Shown one piece after another: positions 7,641 through 15,931 of a DNA stretch of 48,912 bases. The position numbers and the translations under genes are program-made. Source of the DNA: Antarctobacter heliothermus (GTDB taxonomy: Bacteria > Pseudomonadota > Alphaproteobacteria > Rhodobacterales > Rhodobacteraceae); the NCBI RefSeq assembly GCF_900188425.1, contig NZ_FZON01000040.1:1-48912 (forward strand), in the 5' to 3' direction. The notes beneath the pieces were generated by a model that saw only the letters and a program-made list of their open reading frames with translations, was not told the DNA's origin and searched no databases. Position 1 is the stretch's first letter. Each line of letters opens with the position of its first letter.

Positions 7641-9035
7641 ATGGCCGAAGAGCAGGACGCAGAAACCACTGACGCGCCCGAACGCGACGACGCCTATGCG
7701 CTGGACCGCAAGGCCGTTGCGGCGATTCTCTATGCCGTGGACGTGGATGACCGCGAGCAACTGATCGAGCTGATGGAGCCGCTGCACGCAGCCGACATCG
7801 CCGACCTTCTGGAACAGATCAACGCCTTTGACCGCAAACGTCTGATCCGTCTGTACGACAAGGAAATCGACGGCGAGATCCTGTCCGAACTGGACGAGAC
7901 GCTGCGCGAAGAGGTGATCGCCGCGCTGACGCCGCAGGTGCTGGCCGAGGCTGTGCGCGAACTGGACACCGACGACGTTGTCGATCTGGTCGAGGATCTG
8001 GAAACCGCGCAGCAAGACGCCATCATCGACTCGCTGGAGGCCGGGGACGCGGCGGCGGTGCGGCAGTCACTGGCTTACCCCGAGTTTTCTGCAGGTCGCC
8101 TGATGCAGCGCGAGGTGGTCATGGCACCCGAATACTGGAGCGTGGGCGACGCCATCGACTATATGCGCAGTTCGGAACATCTGCCGGAACAGTTCTACCA
8201 TGTGATCCTTGTGGACCCCAAGCTGCGCCCGGTGGGCAACGTGACGCTGGGCAAGATCATGTCGTCGCGGCGTGACGTGCTGCTGAAACGGATTGTCGAA
8301 GAGACCTTTCACACCATTCCCGTCACCCGCGATGAGGGTGAGGTGGCCTATGCCTTCAACCAGTACCACTTGATTTCGGCCCCGGTGGTGGACGACAACG
8401 ACCGGCTGGTGGGTGTGATCACCATCGACGACGCCATGGCGGTGCTGGATGAGGAAAACGAGGAAGACATCCTGCGGCTGGCCGGTGTGGACGGCGAAAG
8501 CCGCCTGTCGGACAAGGTGATCGAAACCACCAAGCGGCGCTTTCCCTGGCTGGCGGTGAACCTGCTGACGGCGGTCATGGCCTCACTGGTGATCTCGCAG
8601 TTCGAAGAGGCGATCACCCAGGTAGTGGCGCTGGCGGTGCTGATGCCGATTGTCGCCTCGATGGGCGGCAACGCGGGCACCCAGTCGCTGACGGTGGCGG
8701 TGCGGGCGCTGGCGACCAAAGACCTCACCGGGTCGAACATCTGGCGGGTGATCCGGCGTGAGGTCGCGGTGGGGCTGATCAATGGCATCGCCTTTGCGGT
8801 GATCATGGGGATTGTCGGCATTGTCTGGTTCGGATCGCTGCAACTGGGCGGGGTGATCGCGGTCGCCATGGTGGTCAATCTCGTGGTCGCGGGGCTGGCC
8901 GGGATCGCGATTCCGGTGATCCTTGAAAAGGCCGGGGTGGACCCGGCGCTGGCCTCGGGCGCCTTTGTGACGACGGTGACCGATGTGGTCGGTTTCTTCG
9001 CCTTTCTCGGGCTGGCCGTGGTGTGGTTGCTGTGA
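7641..9035 (+). CDS. mgtE: Magnesium transporter MgtE
   Basis: Magnesium channel/transporter of the inner membrane. In order: an acidic helical N domain (to about residue 130) with LMEPLHAADIADLLE, two CBS domains (about 130-260) that sense cytoplasmic Mg, a connecting helix, and five membrane helices containing the signature VLMPIVASMGGNAGTQSLTV. Length 464 aa is normal. Start ATG 7641 is preceded by GAGGG. The stop overlaps the GTG start of the next gene (GTGA at 9032-9035). The 107-bp divergent region to guaD holds no riboswitch I can recognise. Confidence 0.96.
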   Translation: MAEEQDAETTDAPERDDAYALDRKAVAAILYAVDVDDREQLIELMEPLHAADIADLLEQINAFDRKRLIRLYDKEIDGEILSELDETLREEVIAALTPQVLAEAVRELDTDDVVDLVEDLETAQQDAIIDSLEAGDAAAVRQSLAYPEFSAGRLMQREVVMAPEYWSVGDAIDYMRSSEHLPEQFYHVILVDPKLRPVGNVTLGKIMSSRRDVLLKRIVEETFHTIPVTRDEGEVAYAFNQYHLISAPVVDDNDRLVGVITIDDAMAVLDEENEEDILRLAGVDGESRLSDKVIETTKRRFPWLAVNLLTAVMASLVISQFEEAITQVVALAVLMPIVASMGGNAGTQSLTVAVRALATKDLTGSNIWRVIRREVAVGLINGIAFAVIMGIVGIVWFGSLQLGGVIAVAMVVNLVVAGLAGIAIPVILEKAGVDPALASGAFVTTVTDVVGFFAFLGLAVVWLL

Positions 9036-9592
9036 CACTGGAGGCGCGCAAGGCGGCGGCGCGCAAGGCGGGGTTTGCCCGACGCCAGCGCGCGTTCGAC
9101 ACGCAGTTGCCCGGTGCCGCAGGCAAGCTGAGCGAGGTGCTGGCCGGCTATCGCGGCGTGCCCCTGTCGGGGTTCCTGCCGATCCGCACGGAAATCGACC
9201 CGGTCCCCGCAATGGCAGAGGCCTCGGCGCATGGGCCGGTCGGCGTGCCGGTGATTGTCGCCCGCGCGCAACCGCTGAAATTCGCCCGGTGGGAGCCGGA
9301 TTGCACGCTGGTCGAGGGCGCGTTCAAGGTCATGATCCCCGACCCGGCGGAGTTCCTTGAGCCCGAGGTGCTGATCGTGCCACTGATCGCCTTTTCACGC
9401 GACGGCGGACGGCTGGGCTATGGCGGCGGCTTCTACGACCGGACGCTACAGATGCTGCGCGCCAAGCGCCCGACTTTGGCCATCGGCTTTGCCTTTGCCG
9501 CTCAGGAAGACAGCGACCTGCCGCTGGAACCCACCGATCAGCCGCTGGACATGATCGTGACCGAATCCGAGGTCATCACACCCAACTCCTGA
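9032..9592 (+). CDS. ygfA: 5-formyltetrahydrofolate cyclo-ligase
   Basis: Converts 5-formyl-THF to 5,10-methenyl-THF with ATP, returning stored folate to one-carbon metabolism. The 186-aa protein shows the N-terminal ARKAAARKAGFARRQ and the active-site block GRLGYGGGFYDRTL that defines the family, and ends near PLDMIVTESEVI as expected. I chose the GTG at 9032, which overlaps the mgtE stop, because family members start MTL.ARKA; an in-frame GTG at 9023 would add three residues. It is translationally coupled to mgtE and ends 3 bp before the convergent DMT transporter gene. Confidence 0.93.
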   Translation: MTLEARKAAARKAGFARRQRAFDTQLPGAAGKLSEVLAGYRGVPLSGFLPIRTEIDPVPAMAEASAHGPVGVPVIVARAQPLKFARWEPDCTLVEGAFKVMIPDPAEFLEPEVLIVPLIAFSRDGGRLGYGGGFYDRTLQMLRAKRPTLAIGFAFAAQEDSDLPLEPTDQPLDMIVTESEVITPNS

Positions 9593-9594
9593 CC

Positions 9595-10518
9595 TCAGAT
9601 CGGCGGTGCGGGCGGCTTGGCCCGCAGTTCCAGCCGTCGCTCCCGCTCAAACACATACAGACCAGAGGCGACGATGATCGCGATTCCGACCCATGTCAGC
9701 GACGTCGGGAAATCGCCAAACGCCAGGTAGCCGATCACCGTGGCTCCCACGATCTCAAGGTATTGCAACGGCGCGATGGTGCCCGCAGGCGCCAGTCGCA
9801 ACGCATAGGTCAGGAACAGATGTGAGATCGTCGCCACCACGCCAACCCCAAACAGCGTCCAGATCGCCCGCCCCTCGGGCCAGACCGGATCGAAATAGAC
9901 GTTTCCAGTGCCGTTGAAGATCAACAGCGGCGGCAGGATAAGCAGTGTCGCCGCCAGCGCGGTGTGTCCCTGCAGGACAAGCGGATGCAACCGCCGCGTC
10001 ATGGCCCGCGTCATCAGCATGTAAATGGAAAACAGCGCCGCCGTGACCAGGGGCAAAAACGCCACCGGCCCCAGATCGGAAAAGCTGGGCCGGATCACCA
10101 ACAAGGCCCCGCCGAAGCCGACAGCGCAGGCCGTCAGGCGGCGCCAGCCCACGGGTTCACCCAGAAAAACCGCGCCCATGAGGATCAGCACAAACGGCTC
10201 GACAAAAAAGATCGAGATCGCATCGGCGATCGGCATGTAGCGCAGCGCGGTAAAGAAACAGCCCGTCGCCGCCAACAGCGCCGCCGCCCGCGCCAGATGG
10301 AGCCAGACATCGCGCAGGGTCATGCGCAGACTGTGTCCCAACATCGCGGCGAGCGGCATCAGGATCGCGACCTGGATGGCAAACCGATAGGCAAGGATCT
10401 GCGACACCGGCACCACCTCGGGCGTGGCCTTGGCAAACGCGTCCATCATCGGCGCAAACAGGCAAAAGGCCAGCATGAACAAAATGCCAAGAGTGGTACG
10501 CTGTGGTGGGGGGGGCAT
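9595..10518 (-). CDS. DMT superfamily (EamA) transporter
   Basis: A 307-aa integral membrane protein with about ten hydrophobic helices in two EamA repeats (about residues 10-145 and 155-290). The first repeat shows ILAYRFAIQVAIL and FFTALRYMPIADAISIFFVEP, the second HLFLTYALRLAPAGTIAPLQYLE, typical of RhaT/EamA-type carriers that move metabolites across the inner membrane. The substrate cannot be told. ATG 10518 has GCGAGG upstream; longer in-frame versions have a non-hydrophobic Arg/Pro-rich extension that runs through a repeat element. Confidence 0.88.
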   Translation of the reverse strand: MPPPPQRTTLGILFMLAFCLFAPMMDAFAKATPEVVPVSQILAYRFAIQVAILMPLAAMLGHSLRMTLRDVWLHLARAAALLAATGCFFTALRYMPIADAISIFFVEPFVLILMGAVFLGEPVGWRRLTACAVGFGGALLVIRPSFSDLGPVAFLPLVTAALFSIYMLMTRAMTRRLHPLVLQGHTALAATLLILPPLLIFNGTGNVYFDPVWPEGRAIWTLFGVGVVATISHLFLTYALRLAPAGTIAPLQYLEIVGATVIGYLAFGDFPTSLTWVGIAIIVASGLYVFERERRLELRAKPPAPPI

Positions 10519-10587
10519 GAGACCTCGCAGAATTGTCGCGCCACATGACCCGCGCCCGCGCCAAAAGTCAAAGCGGATCGTCCCGGT

Positions 10588-10635
10588 TTCTTCTGTCCTG
10601 AAATATCCCGGGGGAAAGGCCGCAGGCCGAGGGGG
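10588..10635 (-). repeat. Copy of a REP-like intergenic element
   Basis: Read on the minus strand this holds CCCCCTCGGCCTGCGGCC, then CCCCCGGGATATTT, then GGACAGAAGAAA. The same three blocks in the same order occur on the plus strand at 31080-31124. The GGCC..GGCC core can form a hairpin. Similar intergenic elements are, to my memory, frequent in Rhodobacteraceae; here it lies between the DMT and AEC transporter genes. Confidence 0.7.
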
Positions 10636-10704
10636 TCGTGCTGAAAGCATGCCTCTGGCATGACGCCCCCTTTGCCCCGCTCAGGGAAACGCTCCTGACA
10701 CAGG

Positions 10705-11640
10705 TCAGGGCAGCAGCGACAGCCAGATCCAGGCGGTGATCACCGACAGCGCCGTGGCGATCAGCACCGCCGAGGCCGCCACCCGCCGCGCCCGCCCGTA
10801 CATGTTGGCAAAGACATAGGTATTGATCCCCGGTGCCATGGCGGCGGTCAGCACGGCGGACCGGAATGCCTCGACCGACAGGCCGGTGATCGTGCCCAGC
10901 GTCCATGTGATCGCCGGATGCAGCATCAATGAGACCGCGCAGATATAGGCGATCACCCGCCCGTCGCCTTGCGGCTTGTAGCGGCACAGAACCCCGCCCA
11001 TGCCGAACAGCGACGCGGGCAGCGCGGTGCGGATCATCATGTCCAGCGCGTCGGTGGCGACAGTGGGCAGCGACAGGTTTACCAGGTTGGCAAACAACCC
11101 CAGTCCGATCCCGATCACCAGCGCGTTTCGGAACATCGCCCGCCCGACTTTGCCCGGCAACGCCCGGTTCGAGATCCCGGCAGAGCGCGCGCGCACAATC
11201 TCCATTGCGGTGATGCCGATGCCATAGCAGAACGGCGAGTGCAGCGCGACAATCACATAGTTGGCTTGCAGCGCGTCGCTGCCATAGGCGCGTTCGGTCA
11301 GCGCCAGACCGATCATCACCGAATTGGCAAACAGGCAGCAAAACCCGATGGCAACCGCATCCTCCCAGTCGCGCTTGAACAAAAAGCGCGCGCCCAGCAG
11401 TCCGGCGGCAAAGCAGGTGGCCGACCCGGTGTAGAAACTCACCAGCAGCCAAGGATTGAAATCATCGCCCAGTTCCAGCGTCCAGATGGCGCGGAACAGC
11501 AGGCAGGGGATGGCAAAATTCTGGGTAAAGCTCATCAACCCGTCGACACCGGACTCGGAAAACCAGCCTTTCCAGACCGCCGCGTAACCGGCAGCAATCA
11601 CCAGAAAAACAGGCAGGATGACGTCGAGCAGGGCCTGCAT
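10705..11640 (-). CDS. AEC family (auxin efflux carrier-like) transporter
   Basis: A 311-aa membrane protein with about ten helices. The start MQALLDVILPVFLVIAAGY, the block FTQNFAIPCLLFRAI and the late HPAITWTLGTITGL and TAAMAPGINTYVFANMYG are typical of the AEC/MdcF permease family, which includes malonate and other organic-acid carriers. The substrate is not inferable. It is on the same strand as, and downstream of, the metallohydrolase gene (24-bp gap), but no functional link is clear. Confidence 0.9.
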   Translation of the reverse strand: MQALLDVILPVFLVIAAGYAAVWKGWFSESGVDGLMSFTQNFAIPCLLFRAIWTLELGDDFNPWLLVSFYTGSATCFAAGLLGARFLFKRDWEDAVAIGFCCLFANSVMIGLALTERAYGSDALQANYVIVALHSPFCYGIGITAMEIVRARSAGISNRALPGKVGRAMFRNALVIGIGLGLFANLVNLSLPTVATDALDMMIRTALPASLFGMGGVLCRYKPQGDGRVIAYICAVSLMLHPAITWTLGTITGLSVEAFRSAVLTAAMAPGINTYVFANMYGRARRVAASAVLIATALSVITAWIWLSLLP

Positions 11641-11663
11641 CTCAGTGGCTCTTCCGAGCCGGC

Positions 11664-12464
11664 TCAGAGCGCATAGCGAATGACCATGCCGTCATGGGCC
11701 GGAGTGATATGCTCTGCCGTCTCATCCGCGACCTCGGCATGGTCAAGGTCGATATGCATGTTGGTCAGCACGGCGCGGCGGGGCTGTGCGCGTGCGATCC
11801 AGTCCAGCGACAGTGCAAGATGCGCATGGGTCGGGTGAGGTTTGCGGCGCAGCGCGTCCAGCACCCAGCAGTCCAGATTTTCCAGTTGCGGCCAGACGTC
11901 GTCGGGGATCGTCGCCACATCCGGCAGATAGGCCAGATCGCCGATGCGGAACCCCAGAGCCTCGATGCTGCCATGGTTGACCTCGAACGGGGTCAGAGTG
12001 ATCGGGCCGCCCGCGCCGTCGATGCTGAAGGGGCCCTTGATGGTGTGAAGGTTCAGGATCGGCGGATAGGGAGAGCCTTCGGGTTGCACAAAGGCATAGG
12101 CAAAGCGCGACAGCAGGTCGCTTTGGGTGTCGCCGTCCGCCCAGACGTTCAGACGCTCGCGCGTGTTGAAGACGATCTGACGCAGGTCGTCCAATCCGTG
12201 GGTGTGATCCGCATGGGCGTGGGTCCAGACCACGGCGTCCAGCTTGCCCACCCCGGCGTCCAACAGCTGTTCGCGCATGTCGGGCGAGGTGTCGATCAGC
12301 ACGGTTGTGGTGCCGTCAGCGGTCTCACGTTCCACCAGCATAGAACAGCGGCGGCGGCGGTTCTTGGGGTTTTGCGGATCGCAGGCGCCCCAGTGGCCGC
12401 CAAGGCGCGGCACGCCGCCTGACGAACCGCAGCCAAGGATGGTAAAACGCAGCTCACCGCTCAT
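11664..12464 (-). CDS. MBL-fold metallohydrolase, PhnP-like
   Basis: A 266-aa metallo-beta-lactamase-fold phosphodiesterase-type enzyme. The metal motif THAHADHTHGLDDLR gives His82, His84, Asp86 and His87; the N-terminus FTILGCGSSGGVPRLGG and late NMHIDLDHAEV also fit the PhnP/Lipoate-associated MBL group, which acts on cyclic or phosphodiester nucleotides. Here it is paired with tatD (ATGA overlap at 12461-12464), an arrangement common in alphaproteobacteria downstream of metG and holB, which are not present here. Substrate unknown. Confidence 0.88.
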   Translation of the reverse strand: MSGELRFTILGCGSSGGVPRLGGHWGACDPQNPKNRRRRCSMLVERETADGTTTVLIDTSPDMREQLLDAGVGKLDAVVWTHAHADHTHGLDDLRQIVFNTRERLNVWADGDTQSDLLSRFAYAFVQPEGSPYPPILNLHTIKGPFSIDGAGGPITLTPFEVNHGSIEALGFRIGDLAYLPDVATIPDDVWPQLENLDCWVLDALRRKPHPTHAHLALSLDWIARAQPRRAVLTNMHIDLDHAEVADETAEHITPAHDGMVIRYAL

Positions 12465-13285
12465 GCCTTGGCCTCTTTTGCAGGGATTTCCCCCGTCCAT
12501 GCGGCGGCCTTGGTAAAGAGGCGGTCAAAGTTGGCCTCTGTCCGGGCGGCGAACTCCTCGTAGCTGAGACCAAAGACCTCGGCGCCCTTGCGCGCGGTAT
12601 GGGCGACATAGGCCGGTTCATTGCGCTTGCCCCGGCGGGGCGGCGGCGCAAGGTAGGGGCTGTCGGTTTCGACCAAAATGCGGTCGATGGGGGCGTCGGC
12701 AAAGATGTCGCGCAGGTCTTGCGATTTGGGGAAGGCGGCGATGCCGGACATCGACAGGTAGAACCCCAGGTCCAGCGCTGCGCGCGCCAGCTCTGCGCTG
12801 GAGGAAAAGCAGTGCATGACGCAGGTGTAGGGTTGCGTGCGGTAGCCTTCGGTCAGGATACGCGCGATGTCGTCGTCCGCGTCGCGGGCGTGGATGATCA
12901 GCGGCAGGCCGGTGGCCTGCGCCGCCTCTATGTGGATGCGCAGGCTTTGCTTTTGGATCTCGGCGCTTTCGGCGGTGTAGTGATAGTCCAGCCCCGTCTC
13001 ACCGATGCCAATAAATTTAGGATGTTTGGCAAGAGCCACCAGTTCGTCGAGTGTCGCCAGCGGTTCCTCTGCGGCGGACATCGGGTGGGTGCCTGCGGCA
13101 TAGAAGACGGGGGCGTTCGCCTCGGCGATGGCGCGCACCTGCGGTTCATTCCGCAGGCGGGTGCAGATGGTGACCATGCGCTGCACTCCGGCCTCAAGGG
13201 CGCGGGCGATAACCTGCGGGCGTTCCTGATCAAAGTCGGGAAAATCGAGGTGGCAGTGGCTGTCGGTAATGACGGGAACGGTCAT
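12461..13285 (-). CDS. TatD family metal-dependent hydrolase/DNase
   Basis: A 274-aa TIM-barrel metal hydrolase. ITDSHCHLDFPDF carries the first two metal ligands (His10, His12), GIGETGLDYHY the glutamate, IIHARDADDD the next His, MHCFSSS and the final VETDSPYLAP the remaining sites. Family members are 3'-5' exonucleases or D-aminoacyl-tRNA-related hydrolases; the specific activity is uncertain. AAGGAG lies upstream of ATG 13285. Longer in-frame extensions are Arg/Pro-rich and not conserved. It is coupled to the downstream PhnP-like gene. Confidence 0.93.
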   Translation of the reverse strand: MTVPVITDSHCHLDFPDFDQERPQVIARALEAGVQRMVTICTRLRNEPQVRAIAEANAPVFYAAGTHPMSAAEEPLATLDELVALAKHPKFIGIGETGLDYHYTAESAEIQKQSLRIHIEAAQATGLPLIIHARDADDDIARILTEGYRTQPYTCVMHCFSSSAELARAALDLGFYLSMSGIAAFPKSQDLRDIFADAPIDRILVETDSPYLAPPPRRGKRNEPAYVAHTARKGAEVFGLSYEEFAARTEANFDRLFTKAAAWTGEIPAKEAKA

Positions 13286-13349
13286 GACGGCTCCTTGGTT
13301 GCCCGTGGTATCTAGGATGGGACGGGGAGGGTCAAGACGGCGGCCGCGA

Positions 13350-14285
13350 CTAGGGGGCGCCCAGTCCGGCGGGGCGGGCAACCGGGCGCAGGGTAAACGG
13401 ATCTGGACGGAAACCGGGGTCGCGCGCGACGGGACGCAGAGAGGATATGGGGGCCTGAGCTGTCGGCGGGCCACGCTCGGGGTCCGGGATCACGGGGTCC
13501 GGGATGGGGGCAGGATCAGGCTGTGGTGCGGGATCAGGCTGCGGCGCGGGTTCTGGTCGGACGTCAGGCGTGGCGTCAGGCAAAGGGCCGGGCAAAGGGG
13601 TGGGCAAAGGGTCGGGCGGTGAGGGGATCGGGTCAGCGACCGGCGCCACTGTCACCTCAGGCGTCACGACCTCTGGAACGACGACCTCCGGAACGACGGC
13701 CTCTGGAACGACGGCCTCTGGCAAGATGACCTCCGGCACCGAGAGCGCGGGCGGTGGCGGTGGAGCTGCGGGAGTTGTATCTACTTGCGGCATCACCCCG
13801 ATGGCGGGCGTGGCAAGGGCTGCGCCGGGGGCGCGGGATGTCTTGGGGGCGGTTCGCAGCGCGGCGCGCGCGGTCAACAGTTCGGTTGCGGCAAAGGGCG
13901 CGGGGCGCACCAGAGCGGCAGGGGCATCGCCCGCCACCACAGGGCGCGGACGCGGCGTGGCGTCGGGCACAGGCGGGGTCACAGGTGCGGCAGGCGTGAC
14001 AGGCGGCGGCGGGGCGTCGGCGCGGACCGGCGCTGCGGGCAACGCCCTTGGCGGGCTGGGCGCGTCCTCGGCCGGGGGCGCGGCAGGAGTGTCAGGCAAG
14101 TCGGTCTCTGGTGCGCGATCCCATGCAGCGATAAGGTCGCCTAGATCCGGTGTGACCGGCGACAAGGCCAGCGACGGGTCGGGCGGCTCTGTCCGGGGGC
14201 GGGAGATCACCGCAAGGATCGCCAGATGCACCGCCAGCGCCAGCAGCAGACAAATCAACGCCTCTATCAGTCGCGCGCGGGTCAC
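13350..14285 (-). CDS. TonB-like Pro-rich energy transducer without recognised C-terminal TonB domain
   Basis: A 311-aa protein with one N-terminal membrane helix (residues 8-27) containing a histidine at position 20 (LALAVHLAILAV), as in TonB where the helix His contacts ExbB/ExbD, followed by almost 280 residues of Pro/Ala-rich sequence expected to be extended in the periplasm. Residues 183-212 are six pentapeptides of the type VPE[AV]V; QPDPAPQPDPAPIPDP follows. No TonB C-terminal receptor-binding fold is visible; the end (LRPVARDPGFRPDPFTLRPVAR) is short and basic. It overlaps the second exbD by 4 bp and is last in an exbB-exbD-exbD-this operon, which supports a TonB/TolA-type role. What it contacts is unknown. 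Confidence 0.7.
   Translation of the reverse strand: MTRARLIEALICLLLALAVHLAILAVISRPRTEPPDPSLALSPVTPDLGDLIAAWDRAPETDLPDTPAAPPAEDAPSPPRALPAAPVRADAPPPPVTPAAPVTPPVPDATPRPRPVVAGDAPAALVRPAPFAATELLTARAALRTAPKTSRAPGAALATPAIGVMPQVDTTPAAPPPPPALSVPEVILPEAVVPEAVVPEVVVPEVVTPEVTVAPVADPIPSPPDPLPTPLPGPLPDATPDVRPEPAPQPDPAPQPDPAPIPDPVIPDPERGPPTAQAPISSLRPVARDPGFRPDPFTLRPVARPAGLGAP
13650..13739 (-). repeat. 15-bp in-gene tandem repeat coding for VPE[AV]V pentapeptides
   Basis: Six consecutive 15-bp units, imperfect at the ends and nearly identical in the middle (forward strand units such as CCTCTGGAACGACGG), encode VPEVI, LPEAV, VPEAV, VPEVV, VPEVV, TPEVT in the TonB-like protein. The unit is a multiple of three, so changes in copy number would keep the frame. 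Confidence 0.75.
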
Positions 14286-14686
14286 TTCGCCCCCTGTCCG
14301 GTGGTTACTAGATCAACCCGCCCTGCGCCTGCCTGCGCCAGCGCCGTCAGTAGCCGCGCCAGGGCGGTTGCGTCGGTCTGCCCGTCGGTCTGCAAACGGA
14401 CCGGGCCAGCCCCGGCGGCGGCGGTTATGGCGGCCTCTCCGCGCAAGGTGCCGAACGAGACCAGCCCCGACGGCGCAAGGATCAGAACCGAGCGCATCGG
14501 GCCGGGGGCATCCTCGACCGACAGCTTGCTGCGCCCGGCGCTGCCGGGGTCGGCGAATTGCGCGGTCATCAGGAAAAAGATCAGCAACAGGAAGACCACG
14601 TTGATCATCGGCACAACCGGTTCCGCCCGCGCCTTGGGCGGGCCGGGCCAGAACCGGCGGGGCGTGCTGAGGCGGACGCGGGCCAT
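14282..14686 (-). CDS. exbD: ExbD/TolR family biopolymer transport protein (second copy)
   Basis: A 134-aa protein with one N-terminal membrane helix. The motif VVPMINVVFLLLIFFLMTAQF fits ExbD/TolR; however the usual Asp in the helix start (MIDVVF) is Asn here (MINVVF). That Asp is the proton-carrying residue in ExbD (Asp25 in E. coli), so this copy may not conduct protons by itself. It follows the first exbD by 4 bp and overlaps the TonB-like gene. The two ExbD proteins probably form a heterodimer around an ExbB pentamer. Symbol assigned by family only. Confidence 0.85.
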   Translation of the reverse strand: MARVRLSTPRRFWPGPPKARAEPVVPMINVVFLLLIFFLMTAQFADPGSAGRSKLSVEDAPGPMRSVLILAPSGLVSFGTLRGEAAITAAAGAGPVRLQTDGQTDATALARLLTALAQAGAGRVDLVTTGQGAK

Positions 14687-14690
14687 ATCG

Positions 14691-15068
14691 TTATTCCACC
14701 ACGGCGAGGCGCGTAAAACCAGCCTCGCGCAGCGTGTTCAGCACATCGACCAGCCGCGCGACGCCGGTGCCGGGGGCAGGGCGGATGACAATGAGATCGT
14801 CCGGCCCGGCCATGAGGGGCGCAAGTGCGGTGGGTAGGTCCGTCACGGGCTGACCATTCAGGGCAAGGCCCGCAGGCATGACCGACACAAGGCGGGGTGG
14901 GCCAGTATACGGTGTCTCACCGCCGGGCGCGGCCAGCAGCAGCGAAACGCCATCGGTTCCGCCAAAGCGCGCCACCAACATGAAAAAGACCAGCAGCAGA
15001 AAGACCACGTCGATCATCGGGGTCAGGCTGGGGCGGCGGCGGCGCGGAGAGACGGGCAGGTTCAACAT
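14691..15068 (-). CDS. exbD: ExbD/TolR family biopolymer transport protein (first copy)
   Basis: A 125-aa ExbD-type protein: basic N-terminus (RRRRPSLTP), then the helix MIDVVFLLLVFFMLVARF with the proton-relay Asp present, then a periplasmic domain of about 85 residues. It sits 4 bp after exbB. Start ATG 15068 was chosen because the N-terminus MLNLPVSPRRRRPS has normal length; upstream codons belong to exbB. Together with exbB it should make the proton-driven motor that energises the TonB-like partner. Confidence 0.9.
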   Translation of the reverse strand: MLNLPVSPRRRRPSLTPMIDVVFLLLVFFMLVARFGGTDGVSLLLAAPGGETPYTGPPRLVSVMPAGLALNGQPVTDLPTALAPLMAGPDDLIVIRPAPGTGVARLVDVLNTLREAGFTRLAVVE

Positions 15069-15072
15069 GGGA

Positions 15073-15720
15073 TCAGGCCGATGGCTCCTCTTCGTCCTCG
15101 GCGTAGGCCCAGGGGGTCGTGAAGACGCGGGTGACCAGATCCTCAAGATCATGCGCCAGCCGGTCCGCCATGCCGTCAAAAATCGACAGCATGACACTGG
15201 CCGGGATCGCCACGGCCATGCCTGCGGCGGTGGTCAGCAGCGCCGCCCAGATCCCGCCCGCCAGCGCGGCGGGGTCCGCCTGCTGGCCGCTGTCCTGCAG
15301 GGCCTGAAACGCGTCGATCATACCCAGAACAGTGCCCAGCAGTCCCAGTAGCGGCGCGATGGTGACAACTAGGTCCAGCATCCGCAGGCCCAGCCGGGTC
15401 TCATTCAGCACGGCGCGGGCCTGCCGTGCGGCCTCTTCTCGGGCGTCTTCCTCAGGAATCGACAGGCGCGCCTGCATCGCCGCCTGAACGACGCGGGCGC
15501 GGGGCGCGGGGTCAAAAGAGATATGCGACATCGCCAGCGTGGTCTGCCCCTGTCCCCAGAAGCGCAGCGCCGTTTCTGCGCCTTCGCGTTTCCAGGTACC
15601 GCGCCGGAACATCTGCCAGAGCTTCCACAGCACAAGACTGAGCGTCAGGACCGACAGGACTGCGATGGCCCAGAGCGCCGGGCCGCCGCGATCGAGGAAC
15701 TGGGGAATATTGCTCAGCAT
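15073..15720 (-). CDS. exbB: ExbB/TolQ/MotA family proton channel
   Basis: A 215-aa inner-membrane protein of the MotA/TolQ/ExbB family. Helix 1 is near residues 13-34 (ALWAIAVLSVLTLSLVLWKL), a long cytoplasmic loop follows, then helices 2 and 3 with the family block TIAPLLGLLGTVLGMIDAFQAL and AAGMAVAIPASVML. It is first in the operon exbB-exbD-exbD-TonB-like. No TonB-dependent receptor is in the window to tell the cargo. Its promoter should lie in 15721-15900, which also holds the TGGGN repeat array. Confidence 0.92.
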   Translation of the reverse strand: MLSNIPQFLDRGGPALWAIAVLSVLTLSLVLWKLWQMFRRGTWKREGAETALRFWGQGQTTLAMSHISFDPAPRARVVQAAMQARLSIPEEDAREEAARQARAVLNETRLGLRMLDLVVTIAPLLGLLGTVLGMIDAFQALQDSGQQADPAALAGGIWAALLTTAAGMAVAIPASVMLSIFDGMADRLAHDLEDLVTRVFTTPWAYAEDEEEPSA

Positions 15721-15822
15721 TGGGGGGCCTTCCGGGTCGGGGGGCGGGGGCTTTGTCCAGTGATCTCACGAAATGGCGTTTGGCGCGAGTGCGGGTTTTG
15801 CGATGACAACAGGGGCCGGGGG

Positions 15823-15875
15823 TGGGTCGATTTGGGATCGGATGGGGCGAACTCTGGGATTGGATGGGAATGGGC
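15823..15875 (+). promoter_or_regulatory. Array of TGGGN direct repeats at 10-bp spacing, candidate MraZ operator
   Basis: TGGGT (15823), TGGGA (15833) and TGGGG (15843) are separated by exactly 5 bp; after 7 bp come TGGGA (15855) and TGGGA (15865) again 5 bp apart, then TGGGC (15871). The E. coli MraZ operator is known as three TGGGN repeats with 5-bp gaps, which the first three match exactly. The array is 620 bp before mraZ but only about 100 bp before the divergent exbB start, so the target promoter is not certain. The two halves TGGGATCGGATGGGG and TGGGATTGGATGGGA are a 15-bp near-duplication 22 bp apart. Confidence 0.5.
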
Positions 15876-15931
15876 CGGGGGTTTGATGGTCCACGCGTGG
15901 GAATTCCTGGTTCGACGGGCGGAACACAGCC

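Noticed and set aside
13504-14604. A 366-aa Gly/Ala/Ser-rich plus-strand frame
   Set aside because: It is the complement of the Pro-rich TonB-like gene; its low complexity comes from that gene's repeats.
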